A DNA stretch of 64,000 bases from JAFGDI01 sp963667715 (GTDB lineage Bacteria; Planctomycetota; Phycisphaerae; Sedimentisphaerales; SM23-30), in the NCBI GenBank assembly GCA_963667715.1, contig OY763926.1:2914001-2978000 (forward strand). Reading direction: 5' to 3'. A program made the translations under genes and the position numbers. The notes under the pieces are model-generated. The model saw only the letters and a program-made list of their open reading frames with translations, was not told where the DNA came from and searched no databases. Positions within the stretch are counted from its first letter, which is position 1, and each line of letters opens with the position of its first letter. Positions 31,907-41,393 of the stretch are shown piece after piece.

Positions 31907-32518
31907 CAGAAAACCTCATATTTCAGATTATGATGATCGAAATTATTAACTCAAACTGACCAATTGTCAGTTTGAGAGTAGTTAGGATTTAGTAATTAGT
32001 AATTAGTTGAATTGAATCACTTTAAAAACTAATTACTAAATTCTAACTACTAAATCCTCTATTAATAGTGAATTACAACATACAAACTGAATTTTTCGGT
32101 CAGTTTGAGTTAATAATAAAAATATTAGAACAACCAGCAATGAAGCCGAGTTATGTTATTTTAGCTAAAACCTGTCAATTCAACAACTTAATAATTAACT
32201 CAAACTAACCTGAGGTTAGTTTGAGCAGGATTTAGAAATTAGGATTTAGCAATTAGAGAAATCACATATACATAAGAATCTCTTTATATTAAAGCCATTG
32301 CTAGTTTATAACCAACTGATTTCACGAGCTTTAGCAAAAGGTATTAAGCTATAACTGGATACTTAAAAAATATAAAACAGAAAAAAAGACCTCAGATATA
32401 TTTATATATAATTGCAAATCAATCCCCTAAATATTCGAGAGAGGGAAAAATCAGATTGACCATTACCGTCTTTCCAGTTAGGATTTACGGAGTTTTGCAA
32501 GTAATTAAGTAATATGAA
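31907..32518. other. Divergent intergenic region rich in MITE sequence
   Basis: Lies between the divergent kinase and glycosyltransferase genes. It contains a well-preserved MITE (31942-32117) and a fragment of the same family at 32191-32250 whose left end folds as AACTCAAACTAACC-TGA-GGTTAGTTTGAG and continues with GGATTTAG repeats. The remainder to 32518 is AT-rich leader. No gene. Confidence 0.7.
31942..32117. mobile_element. MITE with perfect 20-bp terminal inverted repeats, copy 2
   Basis: ATTATTAACTCAAACTGACC (31942-31961) is the exact reverse complement of the right end at 32098-32117. The 176-bp element has no ORF; its interior is a GGATTTAGTAATTAGTAATTAG-like tract and its inverted counterpart. 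The left end also forms an internal hairpin (CAAACTGAC/GTCAGTTTG). Copy 1 is at 11446-11635; decayed relatives lie at 32191 and about 57578-57680. Confidence 0.8.
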
Positions 32519-33784
32519 ATGACCGATATTAGTAATATGACAGAAACTTCACAAACAGAACCAGCTTCTGGCGAAGATAAGGCTGAGCATACGCCGTTAA
32601 GAGTGGTACTCTTAGCAGACGATACTACGTTACAGCAGTATGGTCCGGTGCTTAGACGGCTGACAGTAGGCTTATACGATGAGGTTGCAAGCCTGACACT
32701 GGTATGTAAGGGCAGGAGTAATATTCTAGAGTTTGTGCCGTCACCTCCGATCAACATAATATCAGATATATCAAGTCTTTACGAGACATTACCGGCCAAA
32801 GAAGATAATGATCTTATGACGGTATTATATACCCCCCGCTTAAATATTCCTGAATTATTCAATCGTTCGGCAAGGATTGACCGTCTGGCAGCGGAGCTAT
32901 CGAGTCGTCAGGTAACACTGATCCATTCACTGAGTGAGCGAATGGAGAAACTAGCGGCAGAGCTAAGTAAGCGTCTAAAAATACCATATATAACTTCAAT
33001 TTTATCCGAGAATCATAATAGTCTGAACCCCAAAGAGTCGAAATGCGGCCATATAATGCCTTGTTATAGCCACATAGCTCGCAAATTGCGGCAAAAATAT
33101 CCAGATTATTCAGAGAAGATCCACCTGGTCGAGATAGGCACTCATGTGAATAATTCGACCAGCTGTTATGATTTTGGCGACCGGTGGGCCCAGATATTCT
33201 GCTGTTGTCCATTAGAAAAGAATATGGGAGTTCCAGAGCTGATCAAGGCGGCGAAGATCCTTAATGACTGCGATAAGGAATTCCAGATCATGATAGCGGG
33301 TAAAGGAAAGATGGAATTTGAGTACCGTAGAATGGTGAATTCTATGGGACTTGGCCAGAAGGTTCATTTTATTGATCCGATAGACAGTCTGATAGCTGAT
33401 AATGAGGCGTTCCGAAAAGTATTCAGGATGGCCGATATATATGTTCAGTGTAGGCCGTCGCGTACATGGCACCCTGAACTGCTGGAGGCTATGAGTGCTG
33501 GTAATGCGGTAGTAGCAGTAGGTGAGACAGAACACAGTCTGCTGATAGATGAGACCACCGCCCTACTGTGCAATCTACATCATCCGGAAGATATGGCGGA
33601 GAAGCTGGGTAAACTAATCGACGACCGGAAGTACGCCAGAGAGCTGGCCAATCAATGTCAGAATTATATTAAAAAGCATTTTCTAGCCTCTGAGATGGTA
33701 GGGAAACTGGTAAAGGCTTATAAGATGACACTGGAAAGCGTTGAGGAAGTTGAAGAGTGTGTAAGTGCAGATGTGAATAAGTGA
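32519..33784 (+). CDS. Glycosyltransferase, family 4-like (GT-B fold)
   Basis: The C-terminal half has the GT4 pattern: LEKNMGVPELIKAAKIL, FQIMIAGKGKMEFEYRRMV, ADIYVQCRPSRTWHPELLEAMSAGNAVVAV and LLIDETTALL. In the usual E-x7-E motif the second Glu (in LEAM) is present while the first position is Arg, a deviation from the canonical site. The N-terminal 40 residues are acidic and low in structure, and the acceptor domain follows (about 25-220). It probably transfers a sugar from an NDP-sugar in envelope or exopolysaccharide synthesis; donor and acceptor unknown. Monocistronic; ATG at 32519. Confidence 0.8.
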   Translation: MTDISNMTETSQTEPASGEDKAEHTPLRVVLLADDTTLQQYGPVLRRLTVGLYDEVASLTLVCKGRSNILEFVPSPPINIISDISSLYETLPAKEDNDLMTVLYTPRLNIPELFNRSARIDRLAAELSSRQVTLIHSLSERMEKLAAELSKRLKIPYITSILSENHNSLNPKESKCGHIMPCYSHIARKLRQKYPDYSEKIHLVEIGTHVNNSTSCYDFGDRWAQIFCCCPLEKNMGVPELIKAAKILNDCDKEFQIMIAGKGKMEFEYRRMVNSMGLGQKVHFIDPIDSLIADNEAFRKVFRMADIYVQCRPSRTWHPELLEAMSAGNAVVAVGETEHSLLIDETTALLCNLHHPEDMAEKLGKLIDDRKYARELANQCQNYIKKHFLASEMVGKLVKAYKMTLESVEEVEECVSADVNK

Positions 33785-33929
33785 TAATGGGTAATGATGA
33801 GTGGCTTTATGGTTGGCGGTGTAATTCTAAGAATCACAAGTCTAGACATATGGGCGTGCTGAGAAGAAGGAGAAGAAGTCAATATTTTATGTGACTTTCA
33901 TTTCATTTGTTTTAGTTTTAGCAATGTGA

Positions 33930-33980
33930 GATTATTAATCACAAGCAAGGATGCTTGTGCTACTTAGATGCTTGTGCTAC
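33930..33980. repeat. CACAAGC repeat at the GH43 stop codon
   Basis: ATTAATCACAAGC-AAGGAT-GCTTGTGCTACTTAG followed by a partial second ATGCTTGTGCTAC. The CTA in that partial copy (33977-33979) is the complement of the GH43 gene's TAG stop codon. Confidence 0.8.
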
Positions 33981-36805
33981 CTGTCGTAGGTTTCAAGCCA
34001 ATTTATGGCAATCTGGCTATAGTCTAGCAAATCGATAAAAGTTGTGTCGTTAATGTTGAAGCTGGCATCTTCGAGCCAGGAATCAGCTAAAACGGACAGG
34101 TCGGCCAGATCAATAATGCAATCGGGGCAAATATCAGCAGCAAATTCACCGGGGGTACAGCCGGTAATAGCGACATTATCAAAAACGACACCATTTAGCA
34201 TGTTGTTATCATGGGAACAGGCAGCAAGGCCAATATTGAGGTATTTGCTATCAAGGCCGGGGGTCGCATTTCCGATAGAAGTCCAGGTGAGGTTATCATA
34301 AGAATAATAGGCGTAATACCTGATTCCGATTTTTTTGAGCTTAAGCCATATCATCTGAGGGTATGGGCTGCCAGAGGGAGCCAGCACCTGAGCATTAACG
34401 CCGGCGGAATTTCGCCAGATGAACTGGAGATTGCCGCCGCCGCAAAGAGTGACCATAGCCATAGCGGCGTTTGCATTTAAGCCGTCACGTATCATAAGGG
34501 CGGCTTTATTCCACCAATTGGTAATATCATTTGAAACCAAGCGAGCAACAATTTCGCCATCGCCATAAAGCTGTTGATAAGTAAAATGGAACCCATCGTC
34601 AGTGAGCCAGATGTCATTACCAGAGCCATTTATAGTGAATGTGCCGTCATTGTACTGGCTGGTGCCAGGGAAGCCGGTATCACCAACGTCGGCAGTTTTC
34701 CACTGGTCGGGTAAATTATCGAGATTGGTCTGGAAGACGGTAATATTATCGAATCTGGCAGACATAGATTCATTAAACAAACCGACCTGAGAACTATCAT
34801 AACTATAGTGGCTGGTAATCAGCTCTTTGCCGTCAACAAAGAAAATGAACTTATCGGTAAGTTTGACAACTCTGAGGTTATAGTTATCTTTATCTTCAAC
34901 CGGAACAGAACGCTGAGGTAGAATAACAGACTGATTCATGCCATAGACATAGAAGGTGTTGTTATCGAGATTGAAGCCGGCTTTAAGGTAGTTTCTATTA
35001 TCACGAGCAGCGGCATAGACACCCATCTTGCCATTAGCTGTACTGTTTTTGTATAGATCAAGGGAGAACTCGTAAGTGTCCATGAGGTCGCCCTTATAAA
35101 CTTTGCCAGTGCTGGAATTTGAAATGAGGCCGGTACTGTTAACTGTCCAGGAGCCGACTTTTTCGCTGCCGGCGAGAGAGCTGCCCCAGCCATTTATCCG
35201 GTCGGAGAATTCGTCCCAGCCGACAGTGTAAATAACACCATCATAGGCAGCGGCGGCATGGTCGCTGTATAATCCGGGGATAGCGGGATCGGTAAGCTCG
35301 GTATTTATAATACCACCGCCGGGCGGGAGCATATCATCGATCCAGAGTCTGAATACTTTCCCATTTCTCTCCAGGCGTATTTTATGATATACGGAATAGT
35401 CCAGCTCACCAGCAAAGCCACCAGCGGCAATCACGCCATTGTAATCGTCAGTTACCAGATGGCAATACCAGTTATCCGCACCATAATTCTGGCTTCGGTC
35501 GAGGCCAATGATCATCCAATGGTCAGAATCTATATAGTAGGCGACGATACCGGCTTTGTCTTCGCCGTCGCTGACCTCAGGCATTTTCAGGTTAGCTTCA
35601 AAGAGGTAATTCGTTGCCGGTGCCCTGTTGGCGAGATTGAAAGAGAAACACTGCTGAGAGTCCTGACAGGCTTCGTTGTTTTTGACATTCCAGAGGCCGA
35701 AATTATTATTAGGCGATACTTCCTGCCAGTCAGTATCTGGAAGTGGGCCATCAGGCTGGTAAAACAGAGCACGCAACTGCGGCTCGGCGGGGGCAGGATG
35801 ATAGCCAGGTGTGTAACGGTTGGTTGGGCCATCGACATAGAGCTTGTTGTCAAGGAAGAGCACACGGTCGATACGCTGGGTACGGCCATAGCCCCTTTCA
35901 CTGCTATCGATAGCGAAGTAGCCGGCCCACCGTTCGAAGCCGTTAAGGCCCTCAATTACCCAAGGCTGGCCAAGGGTGTATATTTCATAGGTATTATCGT
36001 TTTTAGTGTACTGAGTTTTGGCTAGTACGGGGTCAGGATTTTTACCGGCATTATTGAAGCTATCCGGAGCAGAAGCCATAGCAGCGCCAAGAGCGTATGA
36101 GGTATCGCCGGTATGGTTAGCATTATACATCATATAATAATTGTTATGATATTTGAATACGAACGGGCCTTCATTTATGGTCGGGACAGGATTAGGCGGC
36201 GAGAACTGCTCCCTCTCGGGGTTGATCTCCCAGCCGTCGACGGGCCAGATAAGGGTTTTACCAGAGGCAGCTTTGGTATAGTAATCTGTCATACTGCGAT
36301 AGTCATTATGATTACCGCTAACGCCGCCAAAGCGAGTGCTATAATAATGGAGCGAGCCATCTTCATCGCGGAAAGTTTTTACATCGATAGTTGAAGTATC
36401 AAAAGGAGAATCGAGCGGTTCATAGTACGGGCCGGTAACACTGGTACTGACAGCATGCACAATACCGAGTAAAGCGTTTGAGTCGAGATGAGCGTAGAGG
36501 TGGAACAGTCCATTGTCATAGGCTATATGAGTGCCGTGAATATCCATATCGGGGTTAGAGTTTCTGGGCACATGCCAGGTGTTATCAGGCGAGAAGATAT
36601 GGGTACGCTGGCCCCAGTCAGAGAGGTTTCTGGACTGGAACATATCACCGCCGAGCCAGTTACCAGTGATATAATATTCACCATTATACTTTATGACATC
36701 GCAGTCATTGATACCAGACTCATAGCTGAAGGGATTGTCCATAGCTGGCAACGGGCAAAGCATGAGCGAGGAAATGAAAAACCATATATATTTATATAAT
36801 CTCAT
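33977..36805 (-). CDS. Secreted GH43-type hydrolase with C-terminal half-dockerin
   Basis: A signal peptide (MRLYKYIWFFISSLMLCPLPA) is followed by a five-bladed propeller domain (about 25-350) with a plausible GH43 catalytic triad: Asp36 in NDCDVI, Asp141 in TIDVKTF and Glu212 in INEGPF. The middle (about 360-700) contains two LamG/concanavalin-like beta domains; about 705-885 resembles DUF1349 (WWNKAALMIRDG, LKKIGIRYYAYYS). The end (about 885-942) is dockerin-like (DICPDCIIDLADLSVLADSWL and a second degenerate half). GH43 enzymes act on arabinans, xylans or galactans. It lies downstream of the GH127 gene on the same strand, 371 bp apart. The stop codon is formed by a dispersed repeat. Confidence 0.85.
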   Translation of the reverse strand: MRLYKYIWFFISSLMLCPLPAMDNPFSYESGINDCDVIKYNGEYYITGNWLGGDMFQSRNLSDWGQRTHIFSPDNTWHVPRNSNPDMDIHGTHIAYDNGLFHLYAHLDSNALLGIVHAVSTSVTGPYYEPLDSPFDTSTIDVKTFRDEDGSLHYYSTRFGGVSGNHNDYRSMTDYYTKAASGKTLIWPVDGWEINPEREQFSPPNPVPTINEGPFVFKYHNNYYMMYNANHTGDTSYALGAAMASAPDSFNNAGKNPDPVLAKTQYTKNDNTYEIYTLGQPWVIEGLNGFERWAGYFAIDSSERGYGRTQRIDRVLFLDNKLYVDGPTNRYTPGYHPAPAEPQLRALFYQPDGPLPDTDWQEVSPNNNFGLWNVKNNEACQDSQQCFSFNLANRAPATNYLFEANLKMPEVSDGEDKAGIVAYYIDSDHWMIIGLDRSQNYGADNWYCHLVTDDYNGVIAAGGFAGELDYSVYHKIRLERNGKVFRLWIDDMLPPGGGIINTELTDPAIPGLYSDHAAAAYDGVIYTVGWDEFSDRINGWGSSLAGSEKVGSWTVNSTGLISNSSTGKVYKGDLMDTYEFSLDLYKNSTANGKMGVYAAARDNRNYLKAGFNLDNNTFYVYGMNQSVILPQRSVPVEDKDNYNLRVVKLTDKFIFFVDGKELITSHYSYDSSQVGLFNESMSARFDNITVFQTNLDNLPDQWKTADVGDTGFPGTSQYNDGTFTINGSGNDIWLTDDGFHFTYQQLYGDGEIVARLVSNDITNWWNKAALMIRDGLNANAAMAMVTLCGGGNLQFIWRNSAGVNAQVLAPSGSPYPQMIWLKLKKIGIRYYAYYSYDNLTWTSIGNATPGLDSKYLNIGLAACSHDNNMLNGVVFDNVAITGCTPGEFAADICPDCIIDLADLSVLADSWLEDASFNINDTTFIDLLDYSQIAINWLETYDR

Positions 36806-37176
36806 TACAATTATCTCCTATTACACAATCTAAAAAAAACCTTCAACGCCAGCTTTTATATCCTATCTAACAACTTTACTCTCAAAGCATCTATTTGTCT
36901 GTTTTTTTGGAGGTTCTGATAGGTTTCAGAATAACAAACAGAAATAATACCGAATCCGAAATTGTCATTTACTTACTCAGTATTAAAGCTGAGACAGTTT
37001 CACCCCCGGTTGGTCCGGGAAATTACTTTTTTTCATTGCTATAGATATAACCTGTATACAGTGGTCAGCTGCAACAGAGACAAGCAAGATGGTCAGTCCT
37101 GCTGTCAACTAACGTTGAAGGCCCTGAAGACCCGAAGGTCATCAGGAGGTTTGGTTTTCCGTTTATGAGAGGATGG
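36806..37176. other. Leader of the GH43 gene with structured inverted repeats
   Basis: On the minus strand, a stem CCTGA-GACC closed by a TTCG tetraloop (37123-37146, one T-T mismatch) lies 31 bases after the GH127 stop; it is not followed by a T-run. A second hairpin CCCGG/CCGGG lies at about 37004-37020. GGAGAT precedes the GH43 start. No gene; the hairpins may terminate GH127 transcripts or protect the downstream mRNA. Confidence 0.5.
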
Positions 37177-40100
37177 CTATTTTTCAACCATCCAGAGCTC
37201 GAATATACCACCCATAGTATTATTATCGGGTGCATCAAACTTTATTACAAGAGAATTTTTACCGGACGTAATAGAGGCCGGAATAGTATAGTATTTATAA
37301 ATAAATTCGTTTGGCTTACTAGCGTTCAGCGATTCGTTAGCAATAAACTGGCCATCAGCATATATGGCAAAAGCACGAGCACCGCCGTCACTTCCCCAGT
37401 ATCGACAAACCAGCGACATATCTTTGCCAGAAGTTACTTTCATATTATAAGAAAGCCAGCCACCGCCATAAGCAGTGCGCCAGCGCATGCCGGGGAGCCC
37501 ACCAATTTCGAGGTTTTCGCCGGCAATCGCGTGAGCATCTTCAGAGGATGTGCTAACAGCAATCTCGATATGATCGACGGCATTGCGAAGCTGGTTAGTT
37601 CTCTGGTCGATAGTGTTCATAGCGGCTCTCACAGCTGGATAATCCGCCTGGCTTGCTGTTGGCCAGTATACCATATATCTCTCACGGTGAACATCATAGA
37701 ATGGTTTAATGGTAACTGAATGCGGCTGAGCAAGACCATCGGCGGAAAATACCAGCTGGTCACCACTACTTTTTATGATCTTACTGGCAATATCACTATC
37801 ATTTCCGACCAGAACCGGTACATCGGACCATAGTCCCTCTTTGTAGGCAGCCTGATCATTGGGGCCGCCGCCGGTGAAGTCGGCGGGCGATAGATCGAGA
37901 GTACCAAGGGCACCGGCGAGCATGACAGGGCCGTAGTATACAGCTTTGTAATCCGGGTTAGTAGGCAGGTCTCTGGTCCAGATATGCAGAGGGAGCCTGA
38001 CCTCGACAATGTCGCCAGAGTTCCATACCCTATCGATTGCGATATATTCGCCGGGTAAGCTGTTATTGGCAATGATATTTCCATTTACCTTTATTTGCAT
38101 AAGCTGGTCGTGTATCCATTCGGGGCAGCGAAGATTGAGCTTGAACTTCTGGGGCGAAGCAAGGTCGAAGATAAGTCTGCTGGTATCGTTTTCAGGGAAC
38201 CGGGTATCCTGTTTCAGTTTTAACCCTTTCGCCTGCCAGTTCAATTCGGACGGCATGAACATATTGACCATAAGGCTGTCATCGGTATGGGCATATGCCA
38301 TTTCAGCATAACGGCCGGGGTTCTGCATACCGGTAACTACACAGCACCAGAAAGATTCGGTGTCAGTAGAGAAGACACGATAATGTCCGGGCTTCATAGA
38401 TGTGTAATAGACATAGCCGCCCTGATCCGGGTCGATCGAAGGCAGAAGATGATTATATAGAGCATTTTCGCAATAATCGATATATGTCGGCTGAGCATCT
38501 TTGCGATAGAACTCATTGGCGAGTTTTATCATATTAAAGGTATTGCAGGTTTCGGGGCCGCAGTTGTCATCTACCTTTATGTGGAAATCGTTTTCATGGA
38601 AGAACCCTTCCCACTGACTATTTGAGCCATTAGCCCAGGATAGGTATCTTGTGGTAAGATTATAGAAATTTTCAGCGGTAAGAGCCATATCGACGGCGGA
38701 ACTATCCAGCTCGGCGATACGTTCATAGCCGACGAATTTTGGCACCTGAGTATTGGCATGTAAGCCGTAGAGGACGGATTTATTGCCGAGATAGAGCGGA
38801 TCACAGACATAGTTATGCCTGAACTTTTTGGCCAGATCGAGATACTTCTGCTGGCCGGTGATAGCGTAGAGGTCGGCGAGATATTCGTGCGGGCCGCCAC
38901 ATTCACAGCCGACCATTGCCTGCCACTGGGAGGCTGTTAGATTATTAGTGACATCAATACACCAGTCGCCAAGTGAGATGAAGGAATCGAGAGCCTGCTG
39001 GTTATGGGTATATAGCCATGCATCGCGCAGGCCAGAGAGGATAAACTGTACCTGATACCATGGTATGACATGGCTGGTCTGTAAGTTACCCAGGCGAAGC
39101 TGGTTAAACCATTCGGCTTCGATATTATTGACATTGAGTCCGCCATCACCCCAGGAGAGCTGGGCGGCAGCCATCTCACTTACGACATAATCACAACGAT
39201 CTTTGAGTCTGTTGTCACCGGTTGCGGCATAGGCGAGAGCGCAAGCACTGAGATATCCGCCGGCAGCGGTAGAGCCCCAATTATCCCAGCCGCCATAATG
39301 GTAAGGTGTCTTTTCGGGCAAGCCAGAGCCGGTACGCATACCATATAAGAGTCGGTCAGCTTCGAGCGAAAGGAGATAGGAGACATTATAGTCGAGAGCC
39401 TTACGGAATGGGCCGCCGGTTAGTCTAACATCGCTGATATCGAATAATTGTGCAGGTGCGAGTTTGGGGGTAGAGGATATCAGGTCGCGATCTGAAGTGC
39501 CGGCTGTATAGATATTTTTAGCTATTTCGGCGAAATCCAGGATATCAACTCTACAGTCATTATTTATATCCGCGGGCAGCTCGTAGAGACAGGGATTAAC
39601 ATCAAGAGTGTCCGGACCTTCTGCGTAATGTTGAGCTATCCATTGAGAGCTGAACGGCCAATCGTAAATACGCAGCTCATTTATACTACCGCGGAACATT
39701 GGCATAGTATCAGAGCGGGGTCTACCGAGCCAATTATATAAGTCGTTCAAATCGGAAAGATCCTGATCGACTTTCATACTGCCGGAGAGTTCGCCATTTA
39801 CATAGAAGTCAACTGAGCGGGTAGTGCCGTTCCAGCTAAAGGCGAGCATATGTTGTACATTTTTAGCTAATTGCTCGTCTGAAGTAACTTTAGCAGAGCA
39901 GGAACCGTTGGTAAAGAGTTCGATAGAAGGGAAACCCGCTTCATCGGCAAGATAAACAGAGAGGCCGGATTGGCCGCTGGTGCCGTTAAAGTCGCCGAAG
40001 TTTAGTATAGTTGTTCCCGGGGTAACTGTGACGGTACTGGTAAACCATACCTCAACCGTTGCCCAGTTATTGAGAGAGGATAAGATGGCGTCAGAGAATA

Positions 40101-41235
40101 GGCCGTAGGACTTTGCCATTGAACTACTGATAATATTCAACTGGCCATTCTGGAAACTGCTGAATCCGGTACCATCGACAAGAGTGGCATCATCGGCATT
40201 GATCTCATCAGCCATAGAGCTATCATTGAAGCTATAGCGATGGGAAAGACCGTTACGGACGGAAAGGCTGGCGGGATTAGAAACTGCTAAGCTGGAATCG
40301 GCAAGCTCGAGACGGCAGTAATATGAGCCTTGATCGGCATAGCAAACATCGTGGATCAGCAAGTGAGCGGAACCGGGCGAGAGTGACATAGTGTGTCTGC
40401 CGCTTTGAGGGGATATTTCAGTTTCAGTGCCATCGGTATTTTTGAACCATCTACAGCTGGTAACTGGCTGGGAAGTACGGTTAGTAATATCACATTGGAA
40501 ATATGCCCTGGGGTCGATAGCAGGGTTTACGGCTACATCGTTGAGGGTACCAAGAGAGATTGGGCCTGAGACGGAGTCGTTATATATATTTTGTATATCT
40601 TGCAGGTTGAGAGCATCATTGTAGATACGGACATCGTCAACCTGAACCAGAGCGGACCAATCGGCGGACTCTTCTCTTTGACGGCCAATAGTAATATAGT
40701 CATTAGTGAGAGTGGGTATATGCTGTCTGCCGCCGCCGATAAGATTACCATCGACATAAAATCTGGCAGTAACACCGTCATAGGTACCAACGAGATGCTG
40801 CCACTGATTCAGGCGAATAGCTTTGCGGCCGATATTGAAGTTTCCGTTGACACTGAACATCCACTGGTTATAGTCGTCAGCACCGAGATAGAAGCCAGAC
40901 CAGAAATGACTTTCGATAACTCTGGCCCAGGTCTGGGGCTGCTGGGTAGGTTTGACCCAGGCCATAACGGTGAAAGTAGTGCCGGTATCAATGCGGGGAA
41001 AGAGTACATAGTCTCTATTGCCGTTAACACTAATACCACCGTCTAAAACAGCTGAGCTGACCCATGATGTGCCGTTAGTGCGGCCAATACCATTTTTGCC
41101 GTTACCGCTGCTATCAGTGAGATTGCCGTCAAGCTTCCAATGTGCGAGCAAATCAGCACCATTAGCGACAGAAGCTATTAGGCAAAAGAGCATAATAGCA
41201 GAAGCTAATATCTTAGTTATTCTTAAATTTGCCAA
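37177..41235 (-). CDS. Secreted modular GH127 (beta-L-arabinofuranosidase-like) enzyme with LamG, Ig and internal dockerin
   Basis: The 1352-aa protein has a signal peptide, LamG domain (about 25-215), Ig-like domain (218-325), second LamG (327-545), a dockerin-like calcium motif (about 550-585, DINNDCRVDILDFAEIA), then a GH127/DUF1680 catalytic domain (about 595-1190) and a C-terminal carbohydrate-binding module of DUF6805 type (about 1225-1352). The GH127 domain keeps the metal-thiolate signature: CGPETCNT (about 890) and FWCC (about 963), matching the Zn-Cys site of beta-L-arabinofuranosidases. The internal position of the dockerin is unusual; it is normally terminal. The N-terminal LamG is paralogous to the neighbouring 251-aa protein. 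Likely target: arabinose-containing plant or algal glycans. Confidence 0.88.
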   Translation of the reverse strand: MANLRITKILASAIMLFCLIASVANGADLLAHWKLDGNLTDSSGNGKNGIGRTNGTSWVSSAVLDGGISVNGNRDYVLFPRIDTGTTFTVMAWVKPTQQPQTWARVIESHFWSGFYLGADDYNQWMFSVNGNFNIGRKAIRLNQWQHLVGTYDGVTARFYVDGNLIGGGRQHIPTLTNDYITIGRQREESADWSALVQVDDVRIYNDALNLQDIQNIYNDSVSGPISLGTLNDVAVNPAIDPRAYFQCDITNRTSQPVTSCRWFKNTDGTETEISPQSGRHTMSLSPGSAHLLIHDVCYADQGSYYCRLELADSSLAVSNPASLSVRNGLSHRYSFNDSSMADEINADDATLVDGTGFSSFQNGQLNIISSSMAKSYGLFSDAILSSLNNWATVEVWFTSTVTVTPGTTILNFGDFNGTSGQSGLSVYLADEAGFPSIELFTNGSCSAKVTSDEQLAKNVQHMLAFSWNGTTRSVDFYVNGELSGSMKVDQDLSDLNDLYNWLGRPRSDTMPMFRGSINELRIYDWPFSSQWIAQHYAEGPDTLDVNPCLYELPADINNDCRVDILDFAEIAKNIYTAGTSDRDLISSTPKLAPAQLFDISDVRLTGGPFRKALDYNVSYLLSLEADRLLYGMRTGSGLPEKTPYHYGGWDNWGSTAAGGYLSACALAYAATGDNRLKDRCDYVVSEMAAAQLSWGDGGLNVNNIEAEWFNQLRLGNLQTSHVIPWYQVQFILSGLRDAWLYTHNQQALDSFISLGDWCIDVTNNLTASQWQAMVGCECGGPHEYLADLYAITGQQKYLDLAKKFRHNYVCDPLYLGNKSVLYGLHANTQVPKFVGYERIAELDSSAVDMALTAENFYNLTTRYLSWANGSNSQWEGFFHENDFHIKVDDNCGPETCNTFNMIKLANEFYRKDAQPTYIDYCENALYNHLLPSIDPDQGGYVYYTSMKPGHYRVFSTDTESFWCCVVTGMQNPGRYAEMAYAHTDDSLMVNMFMPSELNWQAKGLKLKQDTRFPENDTSRLIFDLASPQKFKLNLRCPEWIHDQLMQIKVNGNIIANNSLPGEYIAIDRVWNSGDIVEVRLPLHIWTRDLPTNPDYKAVYYGPVMLAGALGTLDLSPADFTGGGPNDQAAYKEGLWSDVPVLVGNDSDIASKIIKSSGDQLVFSADGLAQPHSVTIKPFYDVHRERYMVYWPTASQADYPAVRAAMNTIDQRTNQLRNAVDHIEIAVSTSSEDAHAIAGENLEIGGLPGMRWRTAYGGGWLSYNMKVTSGKDMSLVCRYWGSDGGARAFAIYADGQFIANESLNASKPNEFIYKYYTIPASITSGKNSLVIKFDAPDNNTMGGIFELWMVEK

Positions 41236-41393
41236 TTTTATACCTTTTCAATGTTTTTTAACAGTTCAGACTGTATATATGAGATATCGATAAATACTTT
41301 TTTTTAGATTGTTTAGAAATAAGTAACAAGTAATAAGAAACAAGCTCTGGTTGCCGCTAAGTCGGACGCTATTTTAAAGGTTAAATATCAATA

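Noticed and set aside
32514..32522. ATGAAATGA mini-frame overlapping the glycosyltransferase start
   Set aside because: A two-codon upstream frame is interesting in principle but easily arises by chance; no supporting structure or conservation can be seen.
35384..36025. 213-aa plus-strand open frame opposite the dockerin GH43
   Set aside because: Antisense shadow; the GH43 catalytic domain is clearly the real product.
36806..37176. Known riboswitch in the GH43 leader
   Set aside because: The stems do not match conserved cores of any riboswitch class I can recall.
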